From: Hawksworthiomyces lignivorus
Lineage: Eukaryota > Ascomycota > Sordariomycetes > Ophiostomatales > Ophiostomataceae
Length of the DNA: 64,000 bases
Direction: 5' to 3'
NCBI GenBank assembly: GCA_002917075.1
Contig: NTMA01000025.1
Location: forward strand, 1-64,000
Shown here piece by piece: positions 1 through 12,351 of the stretch (position 1 is the stretch's first letter; the number at the start of each line of letters is the position of its first letter). The translations under genes and the position numbers were made by a program. The notes beneath the pieces were generated by a model that was given only the letters and a program-made list of their open reading frames with translations, was not told the DNA's origin and ran no database searches.

Positions 1-330
1 ATTAGTAAGTTATACCCTCCTGCTCAGAAAAATTCAACCTATATAACAGTGATGCTTATATAAGCAGTAGGTCCAAGAATCCACCGTAGTAATACCGTGT
101 CAGGTTTAACAATATTTAGTATAACAAAGTAGTGGTATATATATATTGTTAATATATATATAAATAAACCCGTTTATTTTATTTAATCATTTATTTATAT
201 AGCCTCTCGTTTAATCTACAGTATGACGAGGCTCTTGATATGTTATATAGCCTTTTTACGAGTATATGTTTGGATTGGATTGGGATTGGGTTGTTTTAAC
301 ATCGGTGAAGAACCACATAATGATAAATAA
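1..330. other. AT-rich left flank of the retrotransposon nest
   Basis: No gene is visible. The sequence is AT-rich with short TA runs around 135-165. The last five bases, 326-330 (AATAA), are the left copy of the target-site duplication of element 1 and match 14110-14114. Confidence 0.7.
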
Positions 331-613
331 TATAATGGGCCAGGGCCCCAAGGACGGCCCAGAGCGAGCCCAGGGCCAGAGAGCAGGCCGGCGGGATCCA
401 GCGGGACACCGGGGGAGAGAGAAGTCGGTCGCCCGGACGACCTACCGGCCCACCAGCCCACTTGCCCCTGATGCCCCTTATTTGAGCCAGGAGCTTCGCT
501 CCTGGGAGTCGAAGGAGAGTCTTCTTTCCTCTGTATCTTTAGTCTTTCGTTCAATCAGGTCTATACTATTGTCTCAGGGCTCTCTTGTGCTCCTTGCCAG
601 CAGACCCCTTACA
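331..613 (+). repeat. 5' LTR of element 1
   Basis: 283 bp, GC-rich, starting TATAATGGG and ending CCCCTTACA. The other copy starts TGTAATGGG, so the terminal TG has become TA here by a G-to-A transition. Differences from 13827-14109 are few (about 97 to 98 percent identity by eye). Confidence 0.93.
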
Positions 614-1381
614 TTAGACTAAAGATCTTCGACCCAGACACACCGGCCACGGAACCGGTAGGGTTTTATATTATTTTCGGGACATTCGGTACGGTAACCG
701 GGCCACGAAGGCGAAAGAGCCGAAGAGTCGACAACGGGTCGACGGATACTTGATCACGTACGTATAAGACCAACGGCAACATTGGCAAAAGACTAGACAG
801 AACTAACAAAAGTCCAACCTGAGTAGTTAGCAATAGTAAATCTACGACGGCGGCCTGGTAACGGAACACACCTCGTCTTGACGACTAGGCGACGATCGAT
901 CGGATAGTATGTGGTTATAGACAACGTTGGGGAACAATAAGTCATGACGTTTACCCCGAAACAATAACTGATGACCATAATGGTTTAAATGAACACGAGT
1001 CTCTAAACGTTGACAAGACAATAGAAGGACAACTAACGACAACGAGAGGAGGACCAGGAACGGAACACGGAACAGATCAAATAACTCTAGACGACTTTGA
1101 CATACAAGAAAGGAACGCGAACACCTTTGTCGACGGAATATGAAGGGACGGCTGCGCCGAGACTTAAAGTACGACCTCCTACTCCCTTAACGGTTAAAGA
1201 GACGTCGACCAAACGTCCAAGAACAGTCCTACCAAACGTGTCGAAGTTTTCGGAAAAAAGAAAGGATTACTCGAATTGACGTACAGAGATGAAGACTAAG
1301 TTAAAAATAAACGGATCGTCGTTGGGAAATTTAAATATCTAATTTTTTTATATCTTCTCACGTTTCGAGAAAGCGTCGTAA
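614..1381 (+). other. Leader region of element 1
   Basis: Between the 5' LTR and the first recognisable gag homology. I see no conventional TGG-type primer-binding site at 614 onward and no gene-like frame. The region probably holds the degraded leader and the N-terminal part of gag. Confidence 0.5.
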
Positions 1382-2062
1382 GTGACGACTAGAACATTTG
1401 TACGCAGTCGCCGCGACGAGGACGCGCCGACAGAGTTCCTCGATTATCTCGACTCGGTGTACACAAATCTCAACGAACAAACACGAGCGAGGGACCAACT
1501 CCGTTCTCTTAGACAAAAGGAGAACGAATCCTTTACCAGTTTCCTTCCTCGTTTCGAGGGTCTACTCTTCTAAAGTGGGACCACGACGACCGAAGACTAG
1601 ACCTCTATCGAATATCTCGAAGACGTGTTAAACCGAAAGATGATCGTCGCGACAATTTCAACCTCGACTATTAGTTCGTACCAAGAATACAAGACGTAGT
1701 TGTTTTTAATTGGCTCGAGATTCGACGAACGTCGTTAGAGAAACCGAAAGAACGTTTCTCGACCAAAGTTTCCAAAGTTATTCGATAACGGTCGTCATAA
1801 ACAAATGAGACGACTTCGACAGAATTCTCCAAAACCTATAAATACTCACGTTGAGGAAACGAACACGTCGAAAAGAGAGAAACGTCGGACTTGTTATGAG
1901 TATAAACAACTAAGATATATTAGAAGAGATTGTTTTAAGAATAAAACCACGGAGGACCAACGAGGGTCGTGGGTCGTGAAGGCGCGGTTTCGTCGGAAAA
2001 GCGACACAGAATCGTTAAAGTCTCGTTCAACGTTCGAGATTTCTGACTCGGAAAAAGACTAG
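1382..2062 (+). pseudogene. Gag remnant of element 1
   Basis: Nucleocapsid-capsid polyprotein remnant. The segment at 1430-1570 reads like the conserved gypsy Gag region (FLDYLDSVY, then RDQLRSLRQKENESF and SFLPRFEGLL) and then meets a stop at 1571. Homology continues through further stops to a basic region at 1800-2060 holding a ruined CCHC zinc knuckle: the first Cys and last Cys of the box remain (CYEYKQ...RRDC, about 1889-1932) while the second Cys and the His are replaced. The multiple stops and lost zinc ligands make it non-functional. Confidence 0.75.
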
Positions 2063-2159
2063 TTTCTTACTTAAGTCTTAGTAAAGAACGGAAACAGACA
2101 TTAATACGACGATGACAACGAGAAAGACAGAGAATGGACATCAACGGAATGTATTTAGA

Positions 2160-3231
2160 CGTTGTAGTGAACAATCGATATAATGTTTAAGTCTTTATCG
2201 ATACGGAATGTCTCATAACGTATATGGTGTCGGAACATTTTGCGATGTCTCGTCGTCTAGAAACAATAGGGATAAAGATACGTCGTCTTAAACAAATCGT
2301 AACGTCAGAGAAGAACCAAAACGAACCAGTGATTTCAAGGGTTACACGACTTTGGTTGGATATCGAAGAATACGTGACGTCGTTATAAACGTACGTCGTC
2401 TTCGACTAAGAGAACGAAATAATCCTCGAACGAGGTTGAATGGACAAGTTTCGCGTAATAATTAATTCGACGAAGAGGTTTTTACGAATCGGTCGTTGGG
2501 GAATCACCACCCCCATATACGAAAAGAGACGTTGTTCTACAAAAACCGTTATCGAAGTCTCGACGACGACAATACAACGTTTCGACAAAAAGAACACAAC
2601 GATACGAATTGGTAAAGTCACCTTAAAAGATGTACAGAAAACTCTTCGAAAACAAAAGATTTTGGAATCATTAGTCGAAATCGAGACTACGTTCCCGAAA
2701 TGGCTTCGCGACAAAACAAACGTATTCGATCGAAAGGAAACTCAAGAGTTACCACCACGACGACCAGAGGTGGATTACGAGATCAATATCAAAAAAGACA
2801 CCGACGAAAAAGAGATGCCCATATCCAACAACTCTTTATATCATCGATCTAAAGAGAAACTTCTCGTAATACGGAAAACAATCTTGGAACTTCTGAATCA
2901 AGAGTTGATCCGTCTTAGTCGGTCGTCCGTAAACGTCCCCGTCTTATTCGTACGGAAGTCCGATGAAAGTCTACGTTTTTGTATCGATTATCGGAAGTTG
3001 AATAACGTGACGAAAAGAGACACTTACTCGTTGTTCTTGATGGTCGAAACCCTTCGAATGATAATAGGACATCGATGGGTATCTAAGGTCGACGTGATCT
3101 CGACGTTCTACCGAGTTCGAATACGTAAGAGAGACGAATGAAAGACCGTTTTTAATATTCGTACGAGCTCGTACGAATGATTGATGACTCTATTCGGCCT
3201 CACCGACATGTCGATTACGTTTCAACGATAT
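2160..3231 (+). pseudogene. Protease and 5' half of reverse transcriptase, element 1
   Basis: Aspartic protease followed by the fingers part of reverse transcriptase. The protease active site at about 2194-2211 reads FIDTEC where D-S/T-G is expected, so Gly has become Glu by one G-to-A change. An open frame from 2440 to 3141 carries RT block signatures: VPVLFVRKSDESLRFCIDYR (2935-2994) and a KVDVISTFYRVRI segment near 3090-3123. The frame then reaches stops and breaks at 3231, where element 2 is inserted. The rest of the RT resumes at 11159. The gene is dead from both mutation and interruption. Confidence 0.85.
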
Positions 3232-3525
3232 TGTGACAAAATAACCTATAGCTCACGATACGTGACAAGATTGGAACAATAGTCAATTCATAAAGGGTTT
3301 GGGATCAAAGACTTCAGCTTACCGATCCCTTTCCGATCAATTACCTATCCATCTTAGAATCTTTTATATACAAAGTATAAGATTTCTGAAATCAAGTTTC
3401 CATAATATGAAATCATCTATGATGTAAAGTAGTGAGATTCGTTGTCGATCCGAGCACTGATCGTGAGGGGCAGCGTTCCAGAGCAGTAGGCGACCGGAAG
3501 ACTTGATGCGTGTGTTTTCTTTACA
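3232..3525 (-). repeat. 3' LTR of element 2
   Basis: 294 bp, TGTGACAAAATA to TTTACA on the plus strand (TG...CA in both orientations). It is nearly identical to 10865-11158; visible differences are single transitions such as AACC/AGCC, ATAAAG/ATGAAG, AGATTTC/AGACTTC and GAAGAC/GAAGGC. Confidence 0.95.
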
Positions 3526-3527
3526 TT

Positions 3528-3542
3528 ATCTCCCCCCTTCTT
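3528..3542 (-). other. Polypurine tract of element 2
   Basis: Just inside the 3' LTR the minus strand reads AAGAAGGGGGGAGA. This is a purine run in the position where plus-strand DNA synthesis of an LTR element is primed. It fixes the element's orientation as minus. Confidence 0.75.
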
Positions 3543-6048
3543 AAATCGGTGTCCCAACGATTGTGGTTGAGTCTTTGTGTATGTGATACTGTACGTCTAT
3601 TGGTCGCGATTTGTTTTCTTCAAGACCATTAAGTGAATGCTTAAGGTCATATAATAATTTGATATGTTTGAGTAAAACCTTTAAGTGAATGCAAAAAGGT
3701 TCATTAAAATTATTATGTTTTTCTTCTTTTGTAATTGACCCAAAAATGGTCGGTTATTACTTGAAGAGGTATAGAAAGCCTTTTGCCTTTGTCTTTGAGT
3801 GAATGCACAAAGGGTGTGGCTGTGGCGTAATGATATAATATTTTGGTTTTTCAATCTGAAATTGGCCGGATATCGGTCGTAGATTAATCTGTAAGTGTCT
3901 TAAACTTACAAGTAAATAATTTTGAATAAATGCATTGAAGCTCGACATAATAAGAATAAAACATCTTTGTAAAACGTACAAAAGTAAAATAATAAAACAT
4001 AGGATGTATTCACTCGACTAACGGTCGTAAAGGTTCCGGTAGTCTGTATAATATTTTTTTTTTTTGGAAATAATCCAATTTCGTATTTTTAGCACAAAGG
4101 GTCTTTCATGATGGATTTGAAGGAACTAATAAAGAAGTGTTCTTATTGTTGTCGTATATAGTTCGTAATTTGTTAATTGGTTAATTGACGATCAATTAAG
4201 TGTCATTTTGTTTGTCGATTTTCTTTGTTGTTTTTAGAATTTTGTTGTTGGTACAGTCGGATGACGGTTGGAGATTTGTCGGAGTAATATAGTAAAAACA
4301 ATGAGAATTGTGAATCTGATTTTGTAAAGAAATTTGAGATTCCTTTTAGAAAATCTTTTCGTTAAATATAAATATCATCGTAGAAAAACGTCAAATAGTT
4401 TAGTCTTCTAATAACAAGATCGACAAACAACAACTCTCTCTTTATAAACGTAGATCTTTGGGCCTCTTTTGGTTACATATTCTCTTACACGACTATTCCA
4501 GACCACTAACCGACTAACAAACGACGACAGATTATGATTGATAATGAAGTGACGACGCGCGTTGTTATGTTGACAAATTATCCTTTTCTACAAATTGTTG
4601 GTTGGGCCAAGCCGTTGGAAAATGATGAAGTAAGTTTTGAGTTGATTTTGAAATGAATTAGAATGATCCAAGGCTAACCGATGACTAAACGCTTTGTTTC
4701 CACTACATTGAAACGACACACAACGACCTTTACAATATAGCTTCGTACATTACGACTTAAGAAAACGATACATCTTGTACCGATTGTCGACAAGACAATA
4801 AGTCCTGTGTTCCTGTAAGTGATGTCGAACAATTTCCGACTGATAAACGAAGTACTAATCTAGACAATAGATTCCCGATGATATAAAAGGTCTTACCCAA
4901 CATATTTGGACGTTTATTGTAAACGTTCGAGTAACGTTCGGTGATTATTCGGATAATAACTTCATCATCCACGATATGACTAAAACAATTAAAGTTTGAC
5001 AAATGTATCAAACTTTACACAATGTATACCTTTGTCTGACAAAATGTATTATCGAGGACAACGTTCATCAGACGAACGTCAAACAATCGACTGATAAACA
5101 GTTGGTCACCTTATTGTCAATTGCCAACTCGACCAAAACGTTGGCCCTTATGAAAGCCCATCAACTGTTTAGTTTGGGAAGTGCTCAAAAGATTAAGAGT
5201 GAGATTACCGACCTCTTAACAAGTAAGTCGATGACTATTAAACGTTCTTCAACCGTCTGGAGTCGGATGAAACGAGCTCTTTACGTCATGGTAAGTACAC
5301 TAAAGGGTAAGAACTCGTGTTCGATAACGGGTCGTTAATTTGTCGTAATTTTAGGGCCATATGTCCGAAATGGTTATGTCTAAGTCCCAACACGAGGACT
5401 TTATCGTACAAGTTCGCTTAAGTAAACTCATACCACAAACCAAACGAGTGAAAACCACTAACCGAATAGACAAAGAGCTCCAAAACGTCGAAAAGTCTGT
5501 TGTTTTCCCACAATGTTTACCCAAGACAAAAGCGGGCCATCGTACAACACACCAAGGACCTCGATAACTAGAGAACGAAGTACCGACGCCTAAACGACAA
5601 ACGGTCGAAAAAGGTGTAACGAAAAACGGTGGAGTTGGAGCTGAAACGACTGATTCGTCCAACACGCCTCAATAAGACAACGTGGTTACACAAAGTCGTC
5701 GATGAACACGTAACGATGAACGACGATCGATAAACGATTGACGGTATCATGGCTTACAACGGATGTCACAAATAGAACAAAAAGTGGAGGAGTTAATGGA
5801 GGAATTAGATCTAAAAACACTGTTTTTACGCGTTGGGTCATTTTGGCAATTGACGGTACGTTGGTAGCCGACCGTTAAACGATGATTGTGATGAATAGAT
5901 AGAGTTGATTAACATCACAAGATTTACATCGGCCGACGGTGAGTAACCGAACACTTTAATAATCATCCCACTTCTTATGAACTTGGCGTTGATGCTTTTC
6001 ATAATTCGTTAGTAGATTTTGGGCATTTGCCAAATTTGTACACGGTTC
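3543..6048. other. Long 3' region of element 2 with no identified gene
   Basis: About 2.5 kb of AT-rich DNA between the chromodomain end and the 3' LTR, much longer than the usual 3' untranslated part of a Ty3-type element. Short degenerate repeats around AAGTGAATGC occur near 3632, 3682 and 3800. On the opposite (plus) strand 5003-5338 and 5361-5567 are open for 111 and 68 codons, and basic segments continue past stops to about 5690. I do not recognise a family. It may be a decayed antisense ORF, a captured fragment, or a further degraded insertion. Confidence 0.5.
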
Positions 6049-6369
6049 TCAAGTATTGTATTCCACAAACCAGGCCTTCCATTTAATTAGGAATTTGGTT
6101 TGCGATCCTTTTCCGACGTGAACAACGATGTCTTCTACTTCCCATTCTTCGTCGTCGTTGATTTTCGGGACGGGCATCTCGTCGGTTTCATCTGGACGAT
6201 CAGTCCAGAGTTCTAAGACTGAAACTGAAAACACATTATGAAGACGATGATATTTTGTCGGTAGAAGAACGTGATACGTTTGATCGTCGACCTTCTCTTG
6301 AATCTTCACACGAATGTAAGTGGGGTTAATCTTTTTAGAGCCTTTAAGAGGTAGATGCTTCGTCGACAA
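6049..6369 (-). pseudogene. Integrase C-terminus and chromodomain, element 2
   Basis: The frame carries the GPY/F-like end of integrase (residues YHVLLPTKYHRLHNVFSVS, the usual phrase before the Hxx-FHVS turn) followed by a chromodomain (EEWEVEDIVVH, then TKFLIKWKAW). The chromodomain is the part of chromoviral integrase thought to guide insertion to methylated-histone chromatin. The frame ends early near 6049, so the last chromodomain helix is cut by stops. Confidence 0.8.
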
Positions 6370-6729
6370 AACGACGATGTCGTTTGTCTTGAATTCTTGT
6401 GGTTCGTGACGTTAATTGTAATATCGTTGTTATGCTTAAGTGACCTTTTTCCAACTTTGTTCCATCGTTCGTCGGACGACGAAGAATCGGGTAAGTCGTT
6501 CTTATACGTCTTGGACTTTGAAGTCGTAGTCTGTCACGTCTTCAATAATAGTGAGATTGTAGACGTACATAACATAAAAAGAGGACACCCCAATAGTGCT
6601 ATGTCGACTATTGTTATACGCAAACGCGACGATATGTAAAATACGAGACCATTATTAAGAGTCTTTTTGAACATAGGATCGTAAATATTTTTCCAATGTC
6701 TAATATAACCATTCGATACTCCCATCCGT

Positions 6730-7296
6730 CTAAGAATGATATACGGTCGACATACGAAAGATAGTGCCTCGGAACGCCATGAGCTCGTTCCAGAAGTGAC
6801 TAGTTAATAAGAAGTCACGATCGCTCACAATTCCCTCGAGACTGTCGAACTTGGTTTCTACGTGTTCGTAGAACAATCGAACTAGTTTTACGGTGGTCAA
6901 AGTCTTCCTCGTCGGAACGAAGATGGCCATTTTCGTGAAGCGGTCCACGAGTACTAACACAAAATCACACGACGAACCATCGACGACAATGCTGATAGAG
7001 AGTCCCGTAACAAAATCCATACTGATTTCTTGGAATGATTGGTTGGGAATGGACAACGACTGGAGTTTGTCATATGATTTGTGTCGAGGGATTCTCGTGC
7101 TTAAACAAATCGAACAGATAGTTATATATTCGCGAACGTCCGTCGATAGATTCTCCCAATGGAATTTTCGAGTTAGGAACTCGATGGTCTTATTAGTTCC
7201 CATATGGCCCGCCAATAAGTCGTCGTAATATTTTCGAAAGAGCTCTACTCGAAGTGTTGTTTGTACGAATACGATAATTCTCTTCTTAAAAAACAA
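6730..7296 (-). pseudogene. Integrase zinc-binding and catalytic core, element 2
   Basis: A 188-codon open stretch shows the HHCC-type N-terminal domain (HMGTNKT, later CSICLS) and the DDE core: MDFVTGL with the first Asp, VDRFTKMAIFVPTRK, and VSDRDFLLTSHFWNEL with the second Asp. These are the usual Ty3/gypsy integrase phrases. Its downstream part is separated from the chromodomain frame by about 360 bp of stop-rich sequence, so the enzyme is not intact. Confidence 0.85.
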
Positions 7297-7559
7297 CGTT
7301 CCTTTATCGTCGGTAGTATATCGACGATCATTCGTTTGTCGATAGTCTTATATTTACGAATCCTCTTGTTATAGCTTGTGGATAAGCTTATATAAAGAGG
7401 GTTATAATTGTGGTTGTAATGGTGTGGAGTCTTTCACGATAGTCTTAACAATATTGGTTGACATAATTACGACGACCTCGATTTACGTTTAATGGTCAAT
7501 CGACAAATAATCGTTAAATTGGAACTTAACTAAAAGATTGAGTAATACGTCATCGTAAA

Positions 7560-8890
7560 GAATGTCGTTAGTCATATAGTCTGAACGACGTGACAATTCA
7601 TTCGTAAGATTAATAACTTTTGGTTGGTACTCGATTGTGAAATCGAATACAAATAATCGAAACACTCATCTAACTATACAATTACGTAGATTTTTCGTCG
7701 AAACAACGACTACCTCTCGTAAAGCTTGATGATCCGTAAGAATGGTGAAAGGATAAGAGAGCCCCTCAAGATAATGTCTCCAGTATTCTAGGCTTTCGAC
7801 AATGGCCAACAATTCTTGTTGTCCAACGCCCCATCACAACTCACGATCCTATAGTTTTCGCGAAAAGTAGGCGATGAGATGCCACTGAGAGTCAATTAAT
7901 TGAAAGATAATGACAACAATGACTTTTCCAAACGTATTCGTTTCGACTCGAGTTGGTCGACTATAATCAAAATGTCGAAGAATGATAACCGACTAAAATT
8001 GAGCCTTTAAGACGTGGAAAACTTCCTCTTGTTTCCTTCCCCATCTAAAAGACACATTTCCTTTTGTGAACTCCGTTAAAGGACGTACAATCTTTGAATA
8101 GTAGGATATGAATCGACGATAAAAATTTGCGAATCCAAGAAAAGACTAAACGTCTTTTAGACATTCCGGAGATTGTCAGTCGGTTATTATTTTAACACGA
8201 ACAAGATTCATACTAATACTTTTTTTATTAATAATAAAATCCAGGAATTCTAACTCGAACTGAAAGAACACACACTTAGAGTCCTTCACATAGAGTTTCA
8301 CGATACGTAATCGTTCGAATACCAGTCGGAGATGTCGTTTATGTTCTTCGTGGGTTTTCGAAAATATTAAGATATCGTTTATATATACTTCGTATATAAC
8401 GTCCACAAGACCAACAAGGGTCTTGTACATATATGTTTGAAAGGTTGTAGGTGTATTAGTGAAACCAAAAAGCATAATCGTGTATTCGAACAACCCATAC
8501 TTAGTTCGGAAAACAGTCTTCCAACAGTCGGTAGATCGTATACGAATACGATGGTATACTTCTCGTAGGTCTATTTTGGAGAAATATCGAACGTGTTAAA
8601 AACGGTCTAATAATTCTAAGATAAGAGATAATGAATATCGATCTTTGAGTGTAATCTTATTTAACGCTCGGTAGTCGACACATAACCGAAACGTGTCGTC
8701 CTTTTTGGGGACGAATAGGATTGGTGCTCTTACAGTATTGGTGTTTGGTCGTATTCGTTCCGTTTCTAAGTTCTCGGTTATGTATTGTCGGAGCTCTTCC
8801 TGTTGATTTGGTGATAAGAGGTAAAGAGGTCCGAAAAGAATTACGACGTCCGGTTCTGTCTCAATAACGTGTTCCGTATCTTTTAAGACG
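7560..8890 (-). pseudogene. Reverse transcriptase and RNase H, element 2
   Basis: Read on the minus strand, 8880 to 8500 gives the RT fingers and palm (EELRQYITENLE, then APILFVPKKDDTFRLCVDYR), interrupted by one stop near 8600. 8493-8176 continues with MLFGFTNTPTTFQ and the catalytic box YINDILIFSKT (AAC at 8377-8379 where an Asp codon is expected). RNase H phrases ([10 protein letters not shown], around 7710-7750) follow among stops. The loss of the catalytic Asp by one G-to-A change and the stops make the enzyme inactive. Confidence 0.85.
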
Positions 8891-8907
8891 AGTAGGGCCG
8901 TAACCGC

Positions 8908-9525
8908 TTAAACGTCGAATACATCGACGAAGTCTCGTAAACAGTCGGGTACTATTTTTCGTGAGTCGTCATCCTCATCGTCTACTATAAGTATATTAGG
9001 CTCATTATGTGTTAGGTCCACATTTGTGAAGACACATATGTAAACCGTCTCTTTTGCTTGTAATCGCCGAAGTGTAGTCGGTACGTTTTCAAACAAGAGA
9101 TTTCCAAACTCTCATCTCAAAACAAATAAGTCGATTTTGATACCGAAATGTCCTAATCCTTCATAACTAAGTAAGATATCCGAAGCTTCGGAGTCACGTT
9201 CGACTATAATAAAGAGTTGGGTGGAATTTCGAATGTGTTTGTAATGATCTTTTAGTCGTAATTTCAAGACATACACGCTATGATGTAGTCGTTGGTCTCC
9301 CCATACGCTAAACAATGACAACACAAACTCGTCGTCTGTTGGTCGTAGAACTAACTGTTTTACCAGTTGTCGGTTTACAATATTGACAACAACTCCACTA
9401 TTTAAGAATACCTTTACCTTTGGCTTTCTTTTCTTGACGTTACGTTCCGAGTTGGTCGCGTAAAGGATGCCGACCGTTTCACAAACGGGTGACAATTGCC
9501 CCCTAGTCCATGAGGGATAGATCAA
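8908..9525 (-). pseudogene. Protease-linker region of element 2
   Basis: The frame 9525-9112 reads like a gypsy protease domain: KVFLNSGVVVNIVNRQLV occupies the place of the D-S-G flap strand, here N-S-G, so the catalytic Asp has become Asn. 9096-8908 continues into the linker before RT (acidic DDEDDDSRKIVPDCLRDFVDVF). A stop and frame gap near 9100 separate the two pieces. Confidence 0.65.
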
Positions 9526-9539
9526 TCCTAAAAGAGTTT

Positions 9540-10700
9540 TATCGATTGATCTTACTCGTTTTTCGAGTTCTCTTCTACGGTCTTTTTATTGTCGGAGTTT
9601 GACTCACTAACGATCGAGTCTATCGTTTCCTGGATAGTCACAATGACTTTCTGGATACGTATTTTGTTTTTAGATTAGAAACAGTTCTTCGTAATATGAT
9701 CTATTTTTTCACAATTAAAACATTTTGGAGGGTTCGTCGGAGGTCCGTCGTTTGGTCGCGAAGACGTCGACTGTTTAACACTTGTTTACGTAAAAGTGTT
9801 CTTTTAAAAAGTAGTTCGAGTCTCTCACGATAATTCTTGATTGTTTTGATTGTTATGAGTCTTCTTTTCGAAGTCGTTAGATCGGTTATCGTTCGACGTT
9901 CACCGTGGTGGCCGTCGACTATTGGTACGGGATCGTTTTGAAAGAAAGTCTGAAGTTTGTTCTCTCGTCATTCGTTTACGACTCTCTTATCGGTCTTGTA
10001 ACTACTATCATCGAATGGTGTATGTCTTTGTTATCTCTAAAGAACTAACATCTTTTCATCGTTGTTTAAAAGTTTCGAATTGGTTGGAGTACCATTTCTA
10101 CAATGGTTCGTCTAATACTCGTAAGAATTCCTATACAAATTGTTCTTTTGGATTGGAGTCTTTATCATTTTGTCGTCACAATCAAATCCATTGTATATGA
10201 AACTCCATCGACGACTGACCGTTTTGTTTTAGGTTAACTATTTCCGTCCATAAGTACACTTATTGTCGTTCTAGTACGATGTGCTCCTTTCGGATAAAAG
10301 TCTCGAAATCCTACTAGATAGACTCATTAACAGACGGTTGTTAATATTGTAAACGTTCGACGTATCTCCTCCAATCCGAGTCTAAGTCGTACGATAAACG
10401 ACCCATAGCCCAGAGGATCTTCTTAACGTCTAAAACATCCTTACGGTCTTCTATATCGTGTTTAATTCGAATTGTCGCGAGCCATTCTTCGATCTCTATC
10501 GACGAACTATTGGATTATAGTCGTTTGTTGTTATATTGTAAAAATCGATCGTCTCGGTGTCTAGATTTAGAATTTGAATTCTTGAGAGCTTTTATACTTT
10601 CTTTGATGACTACAATAGTCTCTGAGGTTCTCACAAATACTTCAGAGTTTTTTTCGACGACTTCAGCTAATCGTCGGTAGATTTACAACGAGATTGCTTT
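9540..10700 (-). pseudogene. Gag of element 2 with intact CCHC zinc knuckle
   Basis: No long frame survives. At 9722-9681 (minus) the sequence reads CFNCEKIDHITKNC, an exact C-X2-C-X4-H-X4-C retroviral-type zinc knuckle, the nucleocapsid part of Gag. Upstream (toward 10700) the capsid region is broken by stops. The gene lies immediately inside the 5' LTR, as expected. Confidence 0.75.
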
Positions 10701-10864
10701 TGGAATCAGCTCGCTAATGGTGCGTACTATCGATGATTGCGTCGTTGTTTGAGAAGATTCACTACTGTTCGGTTCATGTATATAAGAATCATACAATGCA
10801 GAAGATTCGCTATTGTCTGTCATCTCGTCGGGCAACGTTATCCGAGGATGTAGAAGCTGAAGAA

Positions 10865-11158
10865 TGTGACAAAATAGCCTATAGCTCACGATACGTGACA
10901 AGATTGGAACAATAGTCAATTCATGAAGGGTTTGGGATCAAAGACTTCAGCTTACCGATCCCTTTCCGATCAATTACCTATCCATCTTAGAATCTTTTAT
11001 ATACAAAGTATAAGACTTCTGAAATCAAGTTTCCATAATATGAAATCATCTATGATGTAAAGTAGTGAGATTCGTTGTCGATCCGAGCACTGATCGTGAG
11101 GGGCAGCGTTCCAGAGCAGTAGGCGACCGGAAGGCTTGATGCGTGTGTTTTCTTTACA
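10865..11158 (-). repeat. 5' LTR of element 2
   Basis: 294 bp, near-identical to 3232-3525. It is followed at 11159-11163 by GATAT, the right copy of the target-site duplication, after which the RT coding sequence of element 1 resumes. Confidence 0.95.
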
Positions 11159-12150
11159 GATATATTAACTTCGTTTTAGGAGAACACCTCGACCACAACG
11201 TAACGGTGTTTATCGATGACGTCGTGATCTATATAAATAAAACCTTAACAGAATACCAAGTCGTCGTACGAGATATTATCGATCGATTCCGAAAGACTAA
11301 CCTTTAAATAGACGTACGAAAAAGTCAATTCGTAATCTCAGAACTCAAGTTTTTAGGATATATAGTTCGACCGAGAGTCGGCTTTACCACCGACCCGACG
11401 AAGATACAGATAATCCGGTCGTGACAACCGTCTCGATCAATCAAAGAAATATAGAACTTCTTGGAGTTTATGGAATTTTATCGAAAGTTTGTGTCGTACT
11501 ATTTTGGACTGACGACAACGTTTATAAAACTTACACGTAAGAGACAAGACTTTGTTTGGACGACGGTATGTCAAGAGGTCTTCGAAACCCTTAAAGACGT
11601 CGCAATCACGGTTTTAGTATTAACGGTTTGGATTCCAGGAAGATCTACGATAATCGAGACAGATTCGTCGAACTATATAATAAGAACTACGTTATTATAA
11701 CAAAAAGAGGATTAGTTATGACATCTCATCGTTTATCACTCAATGAAACTACAATCTATAAAAGTTAATTATCTTATACATAATAAAGAAATGTTAACTA
11801 TTATCTCAATACTTCGAGAATGACGAACAGAACTCTAAAGTGAAAGATTTATCGTACATACAAATTATCATAATCTAATCTACTTTTAGAATAAACAACA
11901 ACTCAACGAAAAACAGATACGATGATGATACGAAATGATGAAATACGATTGTTTATTAGTCCATCGTCCGAAGACTTTATAGGTTCTTGTCGACGTGTTG
12001 TCGAGACGAAAAAAGGACTTATCAACAAACGTCGACGACAATCATCTTATTGGCCGATACGTACGATTATTAAAATCACAAGAACACGTTCTAAGAGTGA
12101 CAAGAGAAGACAATGGAACGACCTCTTAGAACAAGAACAACCGAGATGAT
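11159..12150 (+). pseudogene. 3' half of reverse transcriptase and RNase H, element 1
   Basis: Continuation of the RT broken at 3231. The catalytic box F-I-D-D is intact at 11209-11220, followed by SQFVISELKFLGYIV, the thumb/connection phrase ending in NFLEFMEFYRKFV (11455-11490), and an RNase H start IIETDSSNYII (11650-11682). Stops lie where conserved residues are expected, for example TAA in place of CAA before IDVRKSQF and TAG in place of CAG before NFLEF. These fit C-to-T change. Confidence 0.85.
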
Positions 12151-12351
12151 TGTCATGAGGTCAAGACAAGACGAGGATGGATCGTCTAAGAAGACGCGGA
12201 CCAAGATGAGGACCCCTCGATGGTACCGTTGTGGGAAGATCTCTTATCTCTTTTCACGGGAAAGGAAATGAGTCGTTTTTGGAATGAGTCGTTACAACAC
12301 AATGGACGTTATTGAGAGTTTCGACGAATTTTATAAAAAGAAGTCCGGACC

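Larger units (their letters stand above)
3232..11158 (-). mobile_element. Ty3/gypsy chromovirus LTR retrotransposon nested in element 1 (element 2)
   Basis: A 7927-bp element on the minus strand with 294-bp LTRs at 3232-3525 and 10865-11158. It is flanked by GATAT on both sides (3227-3231 and 11159-11163), a perfect 5-bp target duplication. Reading on the minus strand the order is gag with an intact CCHC knuckle, protease, RT, RNase H, integrase, chromodomain, then a long 2.5-kb 3' stretch, a purine tract and the 3' LTR. The RT catalytic motif is YINDIL, where the first Asp of the usual Y-x-D-D pair is Asn. In-frame stops are frequent. The two LTRs differ at only a few positions, all apparently transitions. 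It must be younger than element 1. Confidence 0.93.

Noticed and set aside
266..622. 118-codon frame over the 5' LTR
   Set aside because: Lies within the LTR and recurs in the 3' LTR; no coding evidence.
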